Under the pieces are notes generated by a model. It ran no database searches. It saw only the letters and a program-made list of their open reading frames with translations, and was not told the origin of the DNA. 64,000 nucleotides of DNA from Streptomyces sp. LBL (GTDB lineage: Bacteria > Actinomycetota > Actinomycetes > Streptomycetales > Streptomycetaceae). The stretch lies in NCBI RefSeq assembly GCF_029893585.1, contig NZ_JARXYX010000009.1, positions 186,001 through 250,000 on the forward strand. Direction: 5' to 3'. This document shows positions 34,370 through 44,029 of the stretch, piece after piece; the first letter of the stretch is position 1; the number at the start of each line of letters is the position of its first letter. The position numbers were made by a program, and so were the translations under genes.

Positions 34370-34948
34370 CTAATGGCTCCTGATGGTGCCGTGCTCGATG
34401 TGTCCCGCTTGCGGCGGCACCACCGGTCCCCCGAAGGCGAACTCGCGCAGCTTGCGCCATATGCCGTCGGGGCCCTGCTCGTAGAGCGCGAAGCCGGTGC
34501 AGGGCCACTGCGCCTCGTAGTCGGCGAGTGCCTCGAAGGCGCGGTCCATGGCCTCGTCGTCGATGCCGTGCGCCACCGTGACATGCGGGTGGTACGGGAA
34601 CTGCAGTTCGCGTGCCACGGGGCCGGAGGCGTCCCGGACCTGCTTCTGCAGCCAGGTGCAGGCCTCGGCGCCCTCGGCGACCTGGACGTACACGACCGGC
34701 GACAGCGGTCGGAACGTGCCCGTCCCGGACAGCCGCATCGGGAAGGAGCGACCGGCCTCCGCGACCTCGCCGAGGTGGGCCTCGATCGCCGGCAGCAGCG
34801 CCGCCTCGACCTCGGTCGGCGGTAGCAGGGTGACGTGGGTGGGGATGCCGTGAGCCGCGGCGTCACCGAAGCCCGCGCGCCGCTCCTGGAGCAGGCTGCC
34901 GTGAGGCTCCGGGACCGAGATCGACACACCGATCGTTACGGTCCCCAC
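34370..34948 (-). CDS. 2'-5' RNA ligase / 2H phosphoesterase family protein
   Basis: 192 aa. Two HxTx motifs, THVTL at about 37-41 and PHVTV at about 121-125, define the 2H catalytic pair. GTG start at 34948 with AGGAG ribosome site. Family members hydrolyse or form 2',5' or cyclic phosphodiesters (RNA ends, ADP-ribose cyclic phosphate); the in vivo substrate is unknown. It is upstream of no obvious partner. Confidence 0.87.
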   Translation of the reverse strand: MGTVTIGVSISVPEPHGSLLQERRAGFGDAAAHGIPTHVTLLPPTEVEAALLPAIEAHLGEVAEAGRSFPMRLSGTGTFRPLSPVVYVQVAEGAEACTWLQKQVRDASGPVARELQFPYHPHVTVAHGIDDEAMDRAFEALADYEAQWPCTGFALYEQGPDGIWRKLREFAFGGPVVPPQAGHIEHGTIRSH

Positions 34949-35122
34949 GTCATCTCCTGTCGTCGTGTCGTTTGATCCTGTGTCGGTTTCGTTGTCAGCC
35001 GTCCGGCAATCGACTGTACGTCCACGGCTGTGCTCTGGGCAGGCGTAGTCGTAGTGATGTGCAGCGCTCTACCCGGTGGTACGCGCGCGCACCGTCCGCT
35101 GGTACGCCTGCGCGCCGGAGTC

Positions 35123-36460
<1,338 letters not shown>

Positions 36461-36527
36461 GGATGCGGGGGGGGCGGCCGGGTCCGAGTCGATGGTCGAG
36501 CGGGCGCCTCCGAGCCCGGCCATCGCG

Positions 36528-36552
36528 GGTCAGGTCAGGTCAGGTCAGGTCA
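36528..36552. repeat. Five GGTCA pentamers overlapping the glyA stop
   Basis: Perfect 5-nt array; the complement of the last unit contributes the glyA TGA (36550-36552). Slippage would change only the 3' untranslated region. Probably a scar at the edge of the tnpB remnant. Confidence 0.85.
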
Positions 36553-38001
36553 GGCGAGGTCGATCTCCGGGTACAGCGGGAAGCCGGCGACCAGGTCGGT
36601 GGCGCGGTGGGAGATCTCGTCCGCGATCTTCGGGTCGAGGACGTGCTGGGCCTTGGAGGGGGCGCCCTTGCTGGTGGTGCCGGGCTCCGTGGTGGTGAGG
36701 ACGCGGTCGATGAGGCCGGCGACCTCGTCCATCTCGGCGGTGCCGAGGCCACGGGTGGTCAGGGCGGGGGTGCCGATGCGGATGCCGGAGGTGTACCAGG
36801 CGCCGTTCGGGTCGGCGGGGATGGAGTTGCGGTTGGTGACGATGCCCGAGTCGAGCAGGGCGGCCTCGGCCTGGCGGCCGGTGAGACCGTAGGAGGAGGC
36901 GACATCGATCAGGTTCAGGTGGTTGTCCGTACCGCCGGTGACAAGGGTGGCGCCTCGGCGCATCAGGCCCTCGGCGAGGGCGCGGGAGTTGTCGACGATG
37001 CGCTGGGCGTAGTCCTGGAAGGAGGGCCGGCGGGCCTCGGCCAGGGCGACGGCCTTGGCGGCCATGATGTGCGGGAGCGGGCCGCCGAGGACCATCGGGC
37101 AGCCTCGGTCGACCTGGTCCTTGAGGGAGTCGTCGCACAGGACCATGCCACCGCGGGGGCCGCGCAGGGACTTGTGGGTGGTGGTGGTGACGATCTGGGC
37201 GTGCGGGACCGGGTCGAAGTCGCCGGTCAGGACCTTGCCGGCGACCAGCCCCGCGAAGTGGGCCATGTCGACCATCAGGGTCGCTCCGACCTCGTCCGCG
37301 ATCTCGCGCATGATCCGGAAGTTCACGAGACGGGGGTAGGCGGAATAGCCCGCGACGATGATCAGCGGCTTGAACTCGCGCGCCGACGCGCGCAGCGCCT
37401 CGTAGTCGATGAGGCCGGTGGCGGGGTCGGTGCCGTAGGAACGCTGGTCGAACATCTTGCCGGAGATGTTCGGGCGGAAGCCGTGGGTGAGGTGGCCGCC
37501 GGCGTCCAGGGACATGCCGAGCATGCGCTGGTTGCCGAAGGCCTGGCGGAGCTCGGCCCAGTCGGCGTCGGAGAGGTCGTTGACCTGGCGGACGCCGGCC
37601 TTCTCCAGGGCGGGCGCCTCGACGCGGGCGGCGAGGACCGACCAGAAGGCGACGAGGTTGGCATCGATGCCGGAGTGCGGCTGGACGTAGGCGTGCCGGG
37701 CGCCGAAGAGCTCGCGGGCGTGTTCGGCGGCCAGGGACTCGACGGTGTCGACGTTGCGGCAGCCGGCGTAGAAGCGGCGGCCGACGGTGCCCTCGGCGTA
37801 CTTGTCGCTGAACCAGTTGCCCATCGCGAGGAGGGTGGCCGGGGAGGCGTAGTTCTCGGAAGCGATCAGCTTGAGCATCTCGCGCTGGTCGGCGACCTCC
37901 TGGCCGATGGCGTCGGCGACGCGCGGTTCGACGGCGCGGATCACGTCGAGGGCCGCGCGGAAGGCGGTGGACTCGTTGGAAAGGGGCTGCTGCTCTGACA
38001 T
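36550..38001 (-). CDS. glyA: Serine hydroxymethyltransferase
   Basis: 483-aa PLP enzyme converting serine and tetrahydrofolate to glycine and methylene-[54 protein letters not shown] and the PLP-Lys motif [14 protein letters not shown] are intact. About 60 residues longer than E. coli GlyA, owing mainly to an insert of about 40 residues after the ANL motif ([19 protein letters not shown]...). ATG 38001 with GGAGG ribosome site. Lies next to a C1/one-nitrogen neighbour, rocD, which is divergent. Confidence 0.95.
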   Translation of the reverse strand: MSEQQPLSNESTAFRAALDVIRAVEPRVADAIGQEVADQREMLKLIASENYASPATLLAMGNWFSDKYAEGTVGRRFYAGCRNVDTVESLAAEHARELFGARHAYVQPHSGIDANLVAFWSVLAARVEAPALEKAGVRQVNDLSDADWAELRQAFGNQRMLGMSLDAGGHLTHGFRPNISGKMFDQRSYGTDPATGLIDYEALRASAREFKPLIIVAGYSAYPRLVNFRIMREIADEVGATLMVDMAHFAGLVAGKVLTGDFDPVPHAQIVTTTTHKSLRGPRGGMVLCDDSLKDQVDRGCPMVLGGPLPHIMAAKAVALAEARRPSFQDYAQRIVDNSRALAEGLMRRGATLVTGGTDNHLNLIDVASSYGLTGRQAEAALLDSGIVTNRNSIPADPNGAWYTSGIRIGTPALTTRGLGTAEMDEVAGLIDRVLTTTEPGTTSKGAPSKAQHVLDPKIADEISHRATDLVAGFPLYPEIDLA

Positions 38002-38224
38002 GGCGGCCTCCGGGCTGCGTGGCTTGCAACGGTCACGGTTCACGGTTCGGCCCAGGCGCACGGCACTCGGTCACTCGCAGGCCGCTCCCCGATGGTCCGT
38101 CCCATCCCAGCGCGCCAGTCACGGCCTGTCGGCCAGCCTACCGGGCGCGGCGAACGGCCAAGGTTCCCTGTCCGCCATGCGAGCGACTATAGGTAGGGAG
38201 GGCAGTCTGACCCCGGGAGGTCCC

Positions 38225-39469
38225 GTGTCCACGACCGAACGGCTCATCGCCGCGGCGGAGGCCCACAGTGCGCACACCTACCGTCCGCTGCCGGTGGTGG
38301 TCGCCACGGCCGACGGCGCGTGGATGACGGATGTGGAGGGGCGGCGGTATCTGGACCTGCTGGCCGGTTACTCGGCGCTCAACTTCGGCCATGGCAACCG
38401 GCGGCTGGTCGAGGCGGCGAAGGCGCAGTTGGAGCGGGTGACGCTGACGTCGCGGGCGTTCCATCACGACCGGTTCGCGGCGTTCTGCACCGAGCTCGCC
38501 GAGCTGTGCGGCATGGAGATGGTGCTGCCGATGAACACCGGCGCGGAGGCGGTGGAGACGGCCGTGAAGGGGGCCCGGAAGTGGGGATACCGGATCAAGG
38601 GCGTGCCGGCGGAGATGGCGAAGATCGTGGTCGCGGGCGGCAACTTCCACGGGCGGACGACGACTGTCATCAGCTTCTCCACGGATCCGGAGGCGCGGGC
38701 GGACTACGGGCCGTACACACCGGGCTTCGAGATCGTGCCGTTCGGGGATCTGACGGCGATGCGGGCGGCGGTGACCGAGAACACGGTCGCCGTGCTGCTC
38801 GAACCGATCCAGGGGGAGGCGGGGGTACTGGTGCCGCCGGCCGGTTATCTGGCGGGAGTGCGGGAGCTTACGCGGGAGCGGAACGTGCTGTTCGTGGCGG
38901 ACGAGATCCAGTCGGGTCTGGGGCGGACGGGGCGGACGTTCGCGTGTGAGCACGAGGGGGTGGTGCCGGACGTGTACGTACTGGGGAAAGCGCTGGGCGG
39001 CGGAATCCTGCCGGTGTCGGCGGTGGTGGCGGGCGCCGAGGTGCTCGGGGTGTTCCGGCCCGGGGAACACGGTTCGACGTTCGGCGGGAATCCGCTGGCC
39101 TGTGCGGTGGCGCTGGAGGTGATCGCGATGCTGCGCTCGGGCGAGTACCAGGCGCGGGCGGCGGAGCTCGGATCTCATCTGCTGCGGGAGCTGAGGGTGC
39201 TCGCGGGGACGGGCCGGTTGACGGCGGTGCGCGGGCGCGGACTGTGGGCGGGCGTCGACATCGACCCGGCGTACGGCACGGGGCGGGACGTGTCGGAGCG
39301 GCTGATGGAGCGGGGCGTGCTGGTGAAGGACACGCATGGGGCGACGATCCGGATCGCGCCGCCCCTGGTCGTCTCCGAGGAGGACCTGGACTGGGGGTTG
39401 GCCCAGCTGCGTGCCGTACTGGATGTGGAGGACGCGGAGGTGGAAGAGGTCAGAACAGGGCGTCGGTGA
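38225..39469 (+). CDS. rocD: Ornithine--oxo-acid aminotransferase
   Basis: 414-aa class-III PLP aminotransferase. YLDLLAGYSALNFGHGNRRLVEAAKAQLERVTLTSRAFHHD is diagnostic of RocD/OAT. Substrate and cofactor motifs: MNTGAEAVETAVK, FHGRTTTVISFS, EPIQGEAGV, FVADEIQSGLGRTG and PLP-Lys in VLGKALGGGILPVS. GTG 38225 with GGAGGT ribosome site. Produces glutamate semialdehyde from ornithine for proline/arginine catabolism. The last about 15 residues are an acidic extension. Confidence 0.93.
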   Translation: MSTTERLIAAAEAHSAHTYRPLPVVVATADGAWMTDVEGRRYLDLLAGYSALNFGHGNRRLVEAAKAQLERVTLTSRAFHHDRFAAFCTELAELCGMEMVLPMNTGAEAVETAVKGARKWGYRIKGVPAEMAKIVVAGGNFHGRTTTVISFSTDPEARADYGPYTPGFEIVPFGDLTAMRAAVTENTVAVLLEPIQGEAGVLVPPAGYLAGVRELTRERNVLFVADEIQSGLGRTGRTFACEHEGVVPDVYVLGKALGGGILPVSAVVAGAEVLGVFRPGEHGSTFGGNPLACAVALEVIAMLRSGEYQARAAELGSHLLRELRVLAGTGRLTAVRGRGLWAGVDIDPAYGTGRDVSERLMERGVLVKDTHGATIRIAPPLVVSEEDLDWGLAQLRAVLDVEDAEVEEVRTGRR

Positions 39470-39504
39470 GGCGGCCGTCCGACATGCTCTGTGGACGGCG
39501 ACGC

Positions 39505-40743
39505 TCAGCGGATCACGTGGGGCAGGAAGCGGGCGTACTCGTCCGTGATGAGGCCGGAGGACTCGCGGATACCGAGGCCGGCGGACTCGTTCTCGACGAC
39601 CCAGGCGCCGAGGACGACGCGGTTGCCGTCGAAGTCGGGCAGGGGGGCCAACTCCTGGTAGCAGCAGGGCTCGTCGCGGAGGGCGGTGGCGGTGCCGGAG
39701 GGGGCGGAGGGGGCGGAGGGGTCGGAGGGGCCGGAGGGGTCGGACGTCTCCGGATCGTGGATGGTCACCCCCGCGCCCTCGCGGCCGAGGAGGGGCTTGG
39801 CGACGTAACCGGTCGTCCGGGCCAGCTCCCGTGGGCCGTCGAGGTAGGCGGGGAGGAGGTTCGGGTGGCCTGGATACAGCTCCCAGAGGATGGCGAGCAG
39901 GGCTTTGTTGCTGAGGAGCATCTTCCACGCGGGTTCGATCCACAGGGTGCTGCCCGTGCCGCCGCCGTTGTCGAGGGTGTCCAGGACGTGGCCGGCGAAG
40001 CGGTCGGTGGTGAGCCACTCCCAGGGATAGAGCTTGAAGCAGCCACGGATGAAGCGGAGTTGGTTGTCGACGAAGCGGCCGGACAGCGGGTCCCAGCCGA
40101 TCTCCTCCATGGAGATCCAGTCGGTGTCCAGGCCCGCCTGCACCGCGGTCTCCTTGAGGTAGGCGACCGTCATGAGGTCCTCGCCGAGTTCGTCGGCGGA
40201 GGAGTGCGCGAAGTACAGGGGGTTGCCGGGCGGGAGGAGGGCCGCCTGTTTCTTCCAGGCGGCGACGAGGCGTTCGTGGAGGGAGTTCCACTGGTCGGCG
40301 CCGGGAAAGCGTTCCTCCATCCAGAACCACTGGGGGGAGGCGGCCTCGACGAGGGAGGTGGGGGTGTCGGCGTTGTACTCCAGGAGCTTCGCCGGGCCCG
40401 TGCCGTCGTAGCGGAGGTCGAAGCGGCCGTAGACGGACGGGAGTTCGGCGCGCCGTCGCCATGCCTCGGCGACCGCCTCTGCGACGCGCGGGTCGGTGAT
40501 GCCGAGGTCGGCGAAGCGACCAGCGGAGACGATGTGCTCCGCCGCCGCGAGGCACATACCGTGGAGTTCCTCGACGACCTCCTCCAGAGCCTCGACCTCG
40601 GGGAGCGTGAAGGCGTAGTACGCGCTCTCGTCCCAGTAGGGGCGCAGGGAGTTGTCGGGGTAGCGGGTGAGGGGGTAGATGAGCCCCTGTTCCTCGACGG
40701 TCTGCTGCCAGCCGGGGCGGGGCTCGATGGTGTGGCGTTCCAC
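39505..40743 (-). CDS. Glutathionylspermidine-synthase-like ATP-grasp enzyme (YgiC/YjfC type)
   Basis: 412 aa. Signature segments PYWDESAYYAFTLPEVEALEE, GRFDLRYDGTGPAKLLEYNADTPTSLVEA and ALLAILWELYPGHPNLLPAYLD, with the metal/ATP region VAKPLLGREGAGV, define the synthetase domain of glutathionylspermidine synthase without the amidase domain. A 17-residue Asp/Pro/Ser/Gly insert (SDPSGPSDPSAPSAPS) lies in the ATP-grasp part. Expected to form an amide/peptide bond with a peptide carboxylate. GTG 40743 chosen on AGGGA. Downstream of a lipoprotein gene with an RGGFG tail, as in ygiBC operons. Confidence 0.88.
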   Translation of the reverse strand: MERHTIEPRPGWQQTVEEQGLIYPLTRYPDNSLRPYWDESAYYAFTLPEVEALEEVVEELHGMCLAAAEHIVSAGRFADLGITDPRVAEAVAEAWRRRAELPSVYGRFDLRYDGTGPAKLLEYNADTPTSLVEAASPQWFWMEERFPGADQWNSLHERLVAAWKKQAALLPPGNPLYFAHSSADELGEDLMTVAYLKETAVQAGLDTDWISMEEIGWDPLSGRFVDNQLRFIRGCFKLYPWEWLTTDRFAGHVLDTLDNGGGTGSTLWIEPAWKMLLSNKALLAILWELYPGHPNLLPAYLDGPRELARTTGYVAKPLLGREGAGVTIHDPETSDPSGPSDPSAPSAPSGTATALRDEPCCYQELAPLPDFDGNRVVLGAWVVENESAGLGIRESSGLITDEYARFLPHVIR

Positions 40744-40879
40744 GCGGGGTTCCCTGGGGGCTCTCTGACGGGTCGACGGGCAGGTTGTCGGCGGTGTGGG
40801 CGTCGGCCGTCGGTGCGGGCGTCGGGCGGTGCGGGCGTCGGGCGGGTCGTCAGGCAGACCTTCCTGTCTGGATGGCCTG

Positions 40880-41245
40880 TCAGCCGCCGGAGCTGCCCTT
40901 GCCGCCGTCGTCGCCGTTTCCTCCGCTGCCAAAGCCGCCGCGGTCGACGCCGCCGCCTCCGCTGCCGCCCGAACTGCCGGACTTCTTGCCGGACTTACTG
41001 AAGGAGCCGTCGTTGACCCAGCCGCTGTTCTTCTTGCCGCCGTAGTAGTAGACGCCGTTGACCCTGGTGGAGGACTTGCAGTGCTTGTCGGCGACGACCT
41101 GGTACCCCTTGCCGCGGGTGTAGCTGTCGCGGTCGACGCAGCGCTTGTCGGGGTCCGAGGAACAGGCCGTGAGGGCCACGGCGAGCAGTCCCACGCCGCC
41201 GAGTGCGACCGTTCCCGAGCGAAGTTGCCGACGTGCGTCCGCCAT
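40880..41245 (-). CDS. Small lipoprotein with Gly-rich RGGFG tail
   Basis: 121 aa. Lipoprotein signal with lipobox LTAC (Cys at about 28), a short Cys-containing domain (RCVDRDSYTRGKGYQVVADKHC..., two Cys; VNGVYYYGGKKNSGWVNDGSF), then a Lys/Ser and Gly/Ser-rich tail that includes DRGGFGSGG. ATG 41245 with AGGGGGAG. It precedes the ATP-grasp gene by 136 bp on the same strand. E. coli YgiB, encoded beside the ATP-grasp YgiC, is also a lipoprotein with a C-terminal RGGFG. The pairing suggests the lipoprotein tail is the enzyme's substrate; this is inference. Confidence 0.8.
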   Translation of the reverse strand: MADARRQLRSGTVALGGVGLLAVALTACSSDPDKRCVDRDSYTRGKGYQVVADKHCKSSTRVNGVYYYGGKKNSGWVNDGSFSKSGKKSGSSGGSGGGGVDRGGFGSGGNGDDGGKGSSGG

Positions 41246-41388
41246 GTTCGTGTCTCCCCCTGTAGCCCTGTAGCCCTTGAGCCGGAACCGTGTGCGACCC
41301 GTGTTCGATGTCCGGCGGACAGTTTAGGGATCCGCAGGACGCCGCGCACGGGCGGGACGCCGCTCATTCCCTCCCCTACAGTCGCTTC

Positions 41389-42243
41389 GTGCTCTTTGGA
41401 ATGCTGTGCGCCCTCGGCGCCGCGGTCTGTTTCGGTACGGCGACGGTGTTGCAGGCGATGGCGGCACGGGCGGTGGACGCCGCGGGAGGTGGGGACGGGG
41501 AGGCGGCGCTGCTTCTGCGGGCGGTCCGGCAGTGGCGGTATGTGGCGGGGCTGGCGCTGGACGGGCTCGGTTTCCTGTTCCAGGTCGCCGCGTTGCGATC
41601 GGTCCCGATCTACGCCGTCGGGGCAGCCCTCGCGTCCAGCCTCGCGGTGACGGCGGTGGTCGGGGCGCGGCTGCTGCGGGTGCGGCTGAGTGGGCGGGAG
41701 TGGGGTGCCGTGGCGGTGGTGTGCGCGGGGCTCGCTTTGTTGGGGATCGCCTCCGGGACGGAGGGGGACCGCGGCGGACCGACGGCGCTGCCGTACGCGC
41801 TGCTCGGGGTGGCGGTGGCGGTGCTGCTGCTCGGGCTGGCCGGAGGACGGCTGCCGCAGCGGGTGCGGGCCGCGGTGCTCGGACTGGGGGCCGGGTTCGG
41901 GTTCGGGGTGGTCGAGGTGGCGGTACGGCTGATCGACTCGGTCGCCCTCCTGGACCTCCTCCGCGATCCGGCTGCGTACGCCCTGCTGCTGGGCGGCGCG
42001 GCGGCGTTCCTGTCCCTGACCTCAGGGCTGCGCACCGGCTCGGTCACGGCCGTCACCGCCGGCATGGTGATCGGCGAGACGGTCGGCCCGGCGGCGGTGG
42101 GCGTGATCTGGCTCGGTGACCGCACCCGGGAGGGCTTGGGGTGGGCGGCGGTGCTGGGGTTCCTCATCGCGGTGGTGGGGGCGTTGGCGCTGGCCCGGTT
42201 CGGAGAGGCACCGCCGGCCCCGGCGGCTGCCGATGCGGGGTGA
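41389..42243 (+). CDS. DMT/EamA-like integral membrane protein
   Basis: 284 aa with nine or ten membrane helices arranged as two halves: FGMLCALGAAVCFGTATVLQAMAAR, YAVGAALASSLAVTAVVGARLL, then AVLGLGAGFGFGVVEVAVRL and GMVIGETVGPAAVGVIWLGDRTREGLGW. The late GExxxP and (L/I)GD motifs are typical of drug/metabolite transporters. GTG 41389, with ATG 41401 as alternative. It neighbours the aminobenzoate cluster but also resembles a common Streptomyces core protein, so a role in product export is only possible. Cargo unknown. Confidence 0.82.
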   Translation: MLFGMLCALGAAVCFGTATVLQAMAARAVDAAGGGDGEAALLLRAVRQWRYVAGLALDGLGFLFQVAALRSVPIYAVGAALASSLAVTAVVGARLLRVRLSGREWGAVAVVCAGLALLGIASGTEGDRGGPTALPYALLGVAVAVLLLGLAGGRLPQRVRAAVLGLGAGFGFGVVEVAVRLIDSVALLDLLRDPAAYALLLGGAAAFLSLTSGLRTGSVTAVTAGMVIGETVGPAAVGVIWLGDRTREGLGWAAVLGFLIAVVGALALARFGEAPPAPAAADAG

Positions 42244-42345
42244 GGAGACATACGGGGCGAGGGGCGAGGAGACGTACGGATGAGGAGACGCACGGGGTGA
42301 GGAGGCATGCGAGGCAAGGAACGGGGCGAAGGACATCCCGTGCCT
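42244..42345. repeat. GAGGAGACxxACGGGG repeats after the DMT gene
   Basis: Four variants of TGAGGAGACATACGGGGC follow one another between the DMT stop and the convergent DUF3050 gene. Non-coding in all frames. No strong terminator was recognised here. Confidence 0.6.
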
Positions 42346-42403
42346 GAAGGAAGGCCCCTCTCCCCCTCGCTTCAACCGTCGCCCCTCACCCCACCCTCAC
42401 CCC

Positions 42404-43213
42404 TCACCCCACCGTGACCTCCGTGACCTCCGTGGCCTCCATGGCCTCCGTGATCCCGTCCCACAGCCGGACCCTCGCCTCCAACGCGAGGTGCGCCGTC
42501 TCGACGGCCTCCTGCCAGCGGATCTCGTCCGTGCCGCAGAGGTCAGCGACCATCTGCATGGCCATGGGGGTGTGCTCCTCGCCGTCGACCTCGATGTGGC
42601 GGGCCAGGTAGTCGCGGAAGAGGGGGAACGGGTCGGTGCCCTCCTCCTTGATGACCTGGTCGAACATGTCGGGGATGAGGTCCTCGCGGGAGAAGGCGAA
42701 GGCGGCGGCACGGCAGTGCAGGGGCCGGTCGGCGATGATCGTGAAGGTTGTGCGGACGAACTCGGCGGCGGCGGAGGGGACTTGGGCGACCCGCAGCGCC
42801 GCGGAGACCTCGTGGCTCTCGGCGATCAGCGCGAGGAACCTGTCGATCGGGGCTGTGTCGGCCGACGCCTCGGTCATGGCCGCGCGGTACAGCTCGAAGT
42901 GACTGGTGAAGCCACCGTTCAGCTCGTCGCTCTCCTCGACCAGCACGATGTCGTTGATCAGCCGCCGGCTCACCTCCGAGCCGCGCGGCACCCAGGGGAC
43001 GTCGACACAGGTCAGTTCGCGTTGCAGGGACTTGAGCAGGGACATGAAGTCCCACACCGCGAACACATGGTGGGCCATGAACGTCGCCATGCGGTCCCGG
43101 CTGCTTATCCGCTGGTAAAGGGGATGAGCGGTGACTTCTTTTCGCGCGGGTTCGATCTCGGCCCGGGCCCGGGTGATTCCCTCGTGGCTCACGTTCCAGT
43201 CGTACCTGGACAT
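42404..43213 (-). CDS. DUF3050 heme-oxygenase-fold protein, putative non-haem di-iron oxidase
   Basis: 269 aa, all-helical. [33 protein letters not shown] and [15 protein letters not shown] are strong DUF3050 features. Possible metal ligands in heme-oxygenase-like di-iron spacing: Glu93/94 (VEESDE), His105 (SHFELY), and HxxxDxxxH at 206-214 ([10 protein letters not shown]). Related-fold enzymes (UndA, BesC, CADD, SznF) perform oxidative C-C cleavage, desaturation or N-oxygenation, and CADD makes 4-aminobenzoate. ATG 43213 with GGAG. Divergent from the aminobenzoate operon, sharing a 207-bp control region. Confidence 0.78.
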   Translation of the reverse strand: MSRYDWNVSHEGITRARAEIEPARKEVTAHPLYQRISSRDRMATFMAHHVFAVWDFMSLLKSLQRELTCVDVPWVPRGSEVSRRLINDIVLVEESDELNGGFTSHFELYRAAMTEASADTAPIDRFLALIAESHEVSAALRVAQVPSAAAEFVRTTFTIIADRPLHCRAAAFAFSREDLIPDMFDQVIKEEGTDPFPLFRDYLARHIEVDGEEHTPMAMQMVADLCGTDEIRWQEAVETAHLALEARVRLWDGITEAMEATEVTEVTVG

Positions 43214-43270
43214 GTAACTCCTTAGGTCGGAGAGAGCGATCGTGCAGCTTTAGCGGCTCCCCGGCAAGCG

Positions 43271-43291
43271 CTTCCGTGAATTCGACGGAAG
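43271..43291. promoter_or_regulatory. Inverted repeat in divergent promoter of the aminobenzoate cluster
   Basis: CTTCCGT and ACGGAAG, a perfect 7-bp pair around GAATTCG, in an A+T-richer 207-bp intergenic region serving DUF3050 and the operon. Good candidate operator; no regulator gene is present in the cluster. Confidence 0.45.
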
Positions 43292-43420
43292 TTACCCGCG
43301 GTACCGCTTAACACAAGACCCCAAGGGCACCGAAAGGGCCACAAAAAGTCACGTTCCGGACAGCTGGAAAACTTCGTTGAAGATTTGAACGGCCTCGGCC
43401 TTCTTCGCGTACTCGACAGC

Positions 43421-43999
43421 GTGACCAGTAATCCCGTCACCGTCACCGTGGCCTATCACGTGGTGCCGGGCCACGAAGGAGAGTTCCACTCCTGGGGGTG
43501 GGCCATGCTGGCCGCGAGCGCGCAGCAGCCGGGCTTCCTGGGGGGTGGCGTTCTTGTCGACGGAGAAGCGGAGTGGCATGTCGTCTATCGCTTCGCCAGC
43601 GAAGGATCCGTCCTGGCCTGGGAGAACTCCACCGATCGCAGACAGTGGGACATCCGTGCCGAGGAGGTTTCCCGGCCGACGGGCCGCCGAAGCGTCCGGG
43701 GCGCGAAGGCGTGGTTCGACATCCAGAGCGACCGGCCCGCCGCACCGCCGGCCCCGCCGTCGAAATGGAAACTATGGTTCGTGAATATGAGTGCCGTGTT
43801 CCCGCCGGTACTGCTGTTCAATATGATTGTGGTGCCCTATCTCGGGGACCTCAATCCGTTCATTCGTACGCTGCTGTTGTGCCTGTGTGTGACGGCCATC
43901 GTCACCTGGATTCTGATGCCGCGCCTTCAGCGTTTCTTCAAGAAATGGCTGTATCCACCGCTCCAGGCGCTTCGCGGACGGCACAAACGGACCGCGTAG
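43421..43999 (+). CDS. ABM-domain protein with C-terminal membrane helices
   Basis: 192 aa. Residues 1-100 form an antibiotic-biosynthesis-monooxygenase-like dimeric alpha-beta barrel: VTVTVAYHVVPGHEGEFHSWGWAML, GFLGGGVLVDGEAEWHVVYRFASEGSVLAWENS, RSVRGAKAWFDI. The last 75 residues hold two membrane helices (VFPPVLLFNMIVVPYLG, TLLLCLCVTAIVTWILM) and a basic tail. Such ABM-TM proteins are widespread; cofactor-free quinol oxidation is known for soluble relatives, but activity here is unproven. GTG 43421, weak ribosome site. First gene of the biosynthetic operon, 30 bp before pabAB. Confidence 0.82.
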   Translation: MTSNPVTVTVAYHVVPGHEGEFHSWGWAMLAASAQQPGFLGGGVLVDGEAEWHVVYRFASEGSVLAWENSTDRRQWDIRAEEVSRPTGRRSVRGAKAWFDIQSDRPAAPPAPPSKWKLWFVNMSAVFPPVLLFNMIVVPYLGDLNPFIRTLLLCLCVTAIVTWILMPRLQRFFKKWLYPPLQALRGRHKRTA

Positions 44000-44029
44000 G
44001 CCAGAGAACGACGCAAGGGAGGTGGGCGG

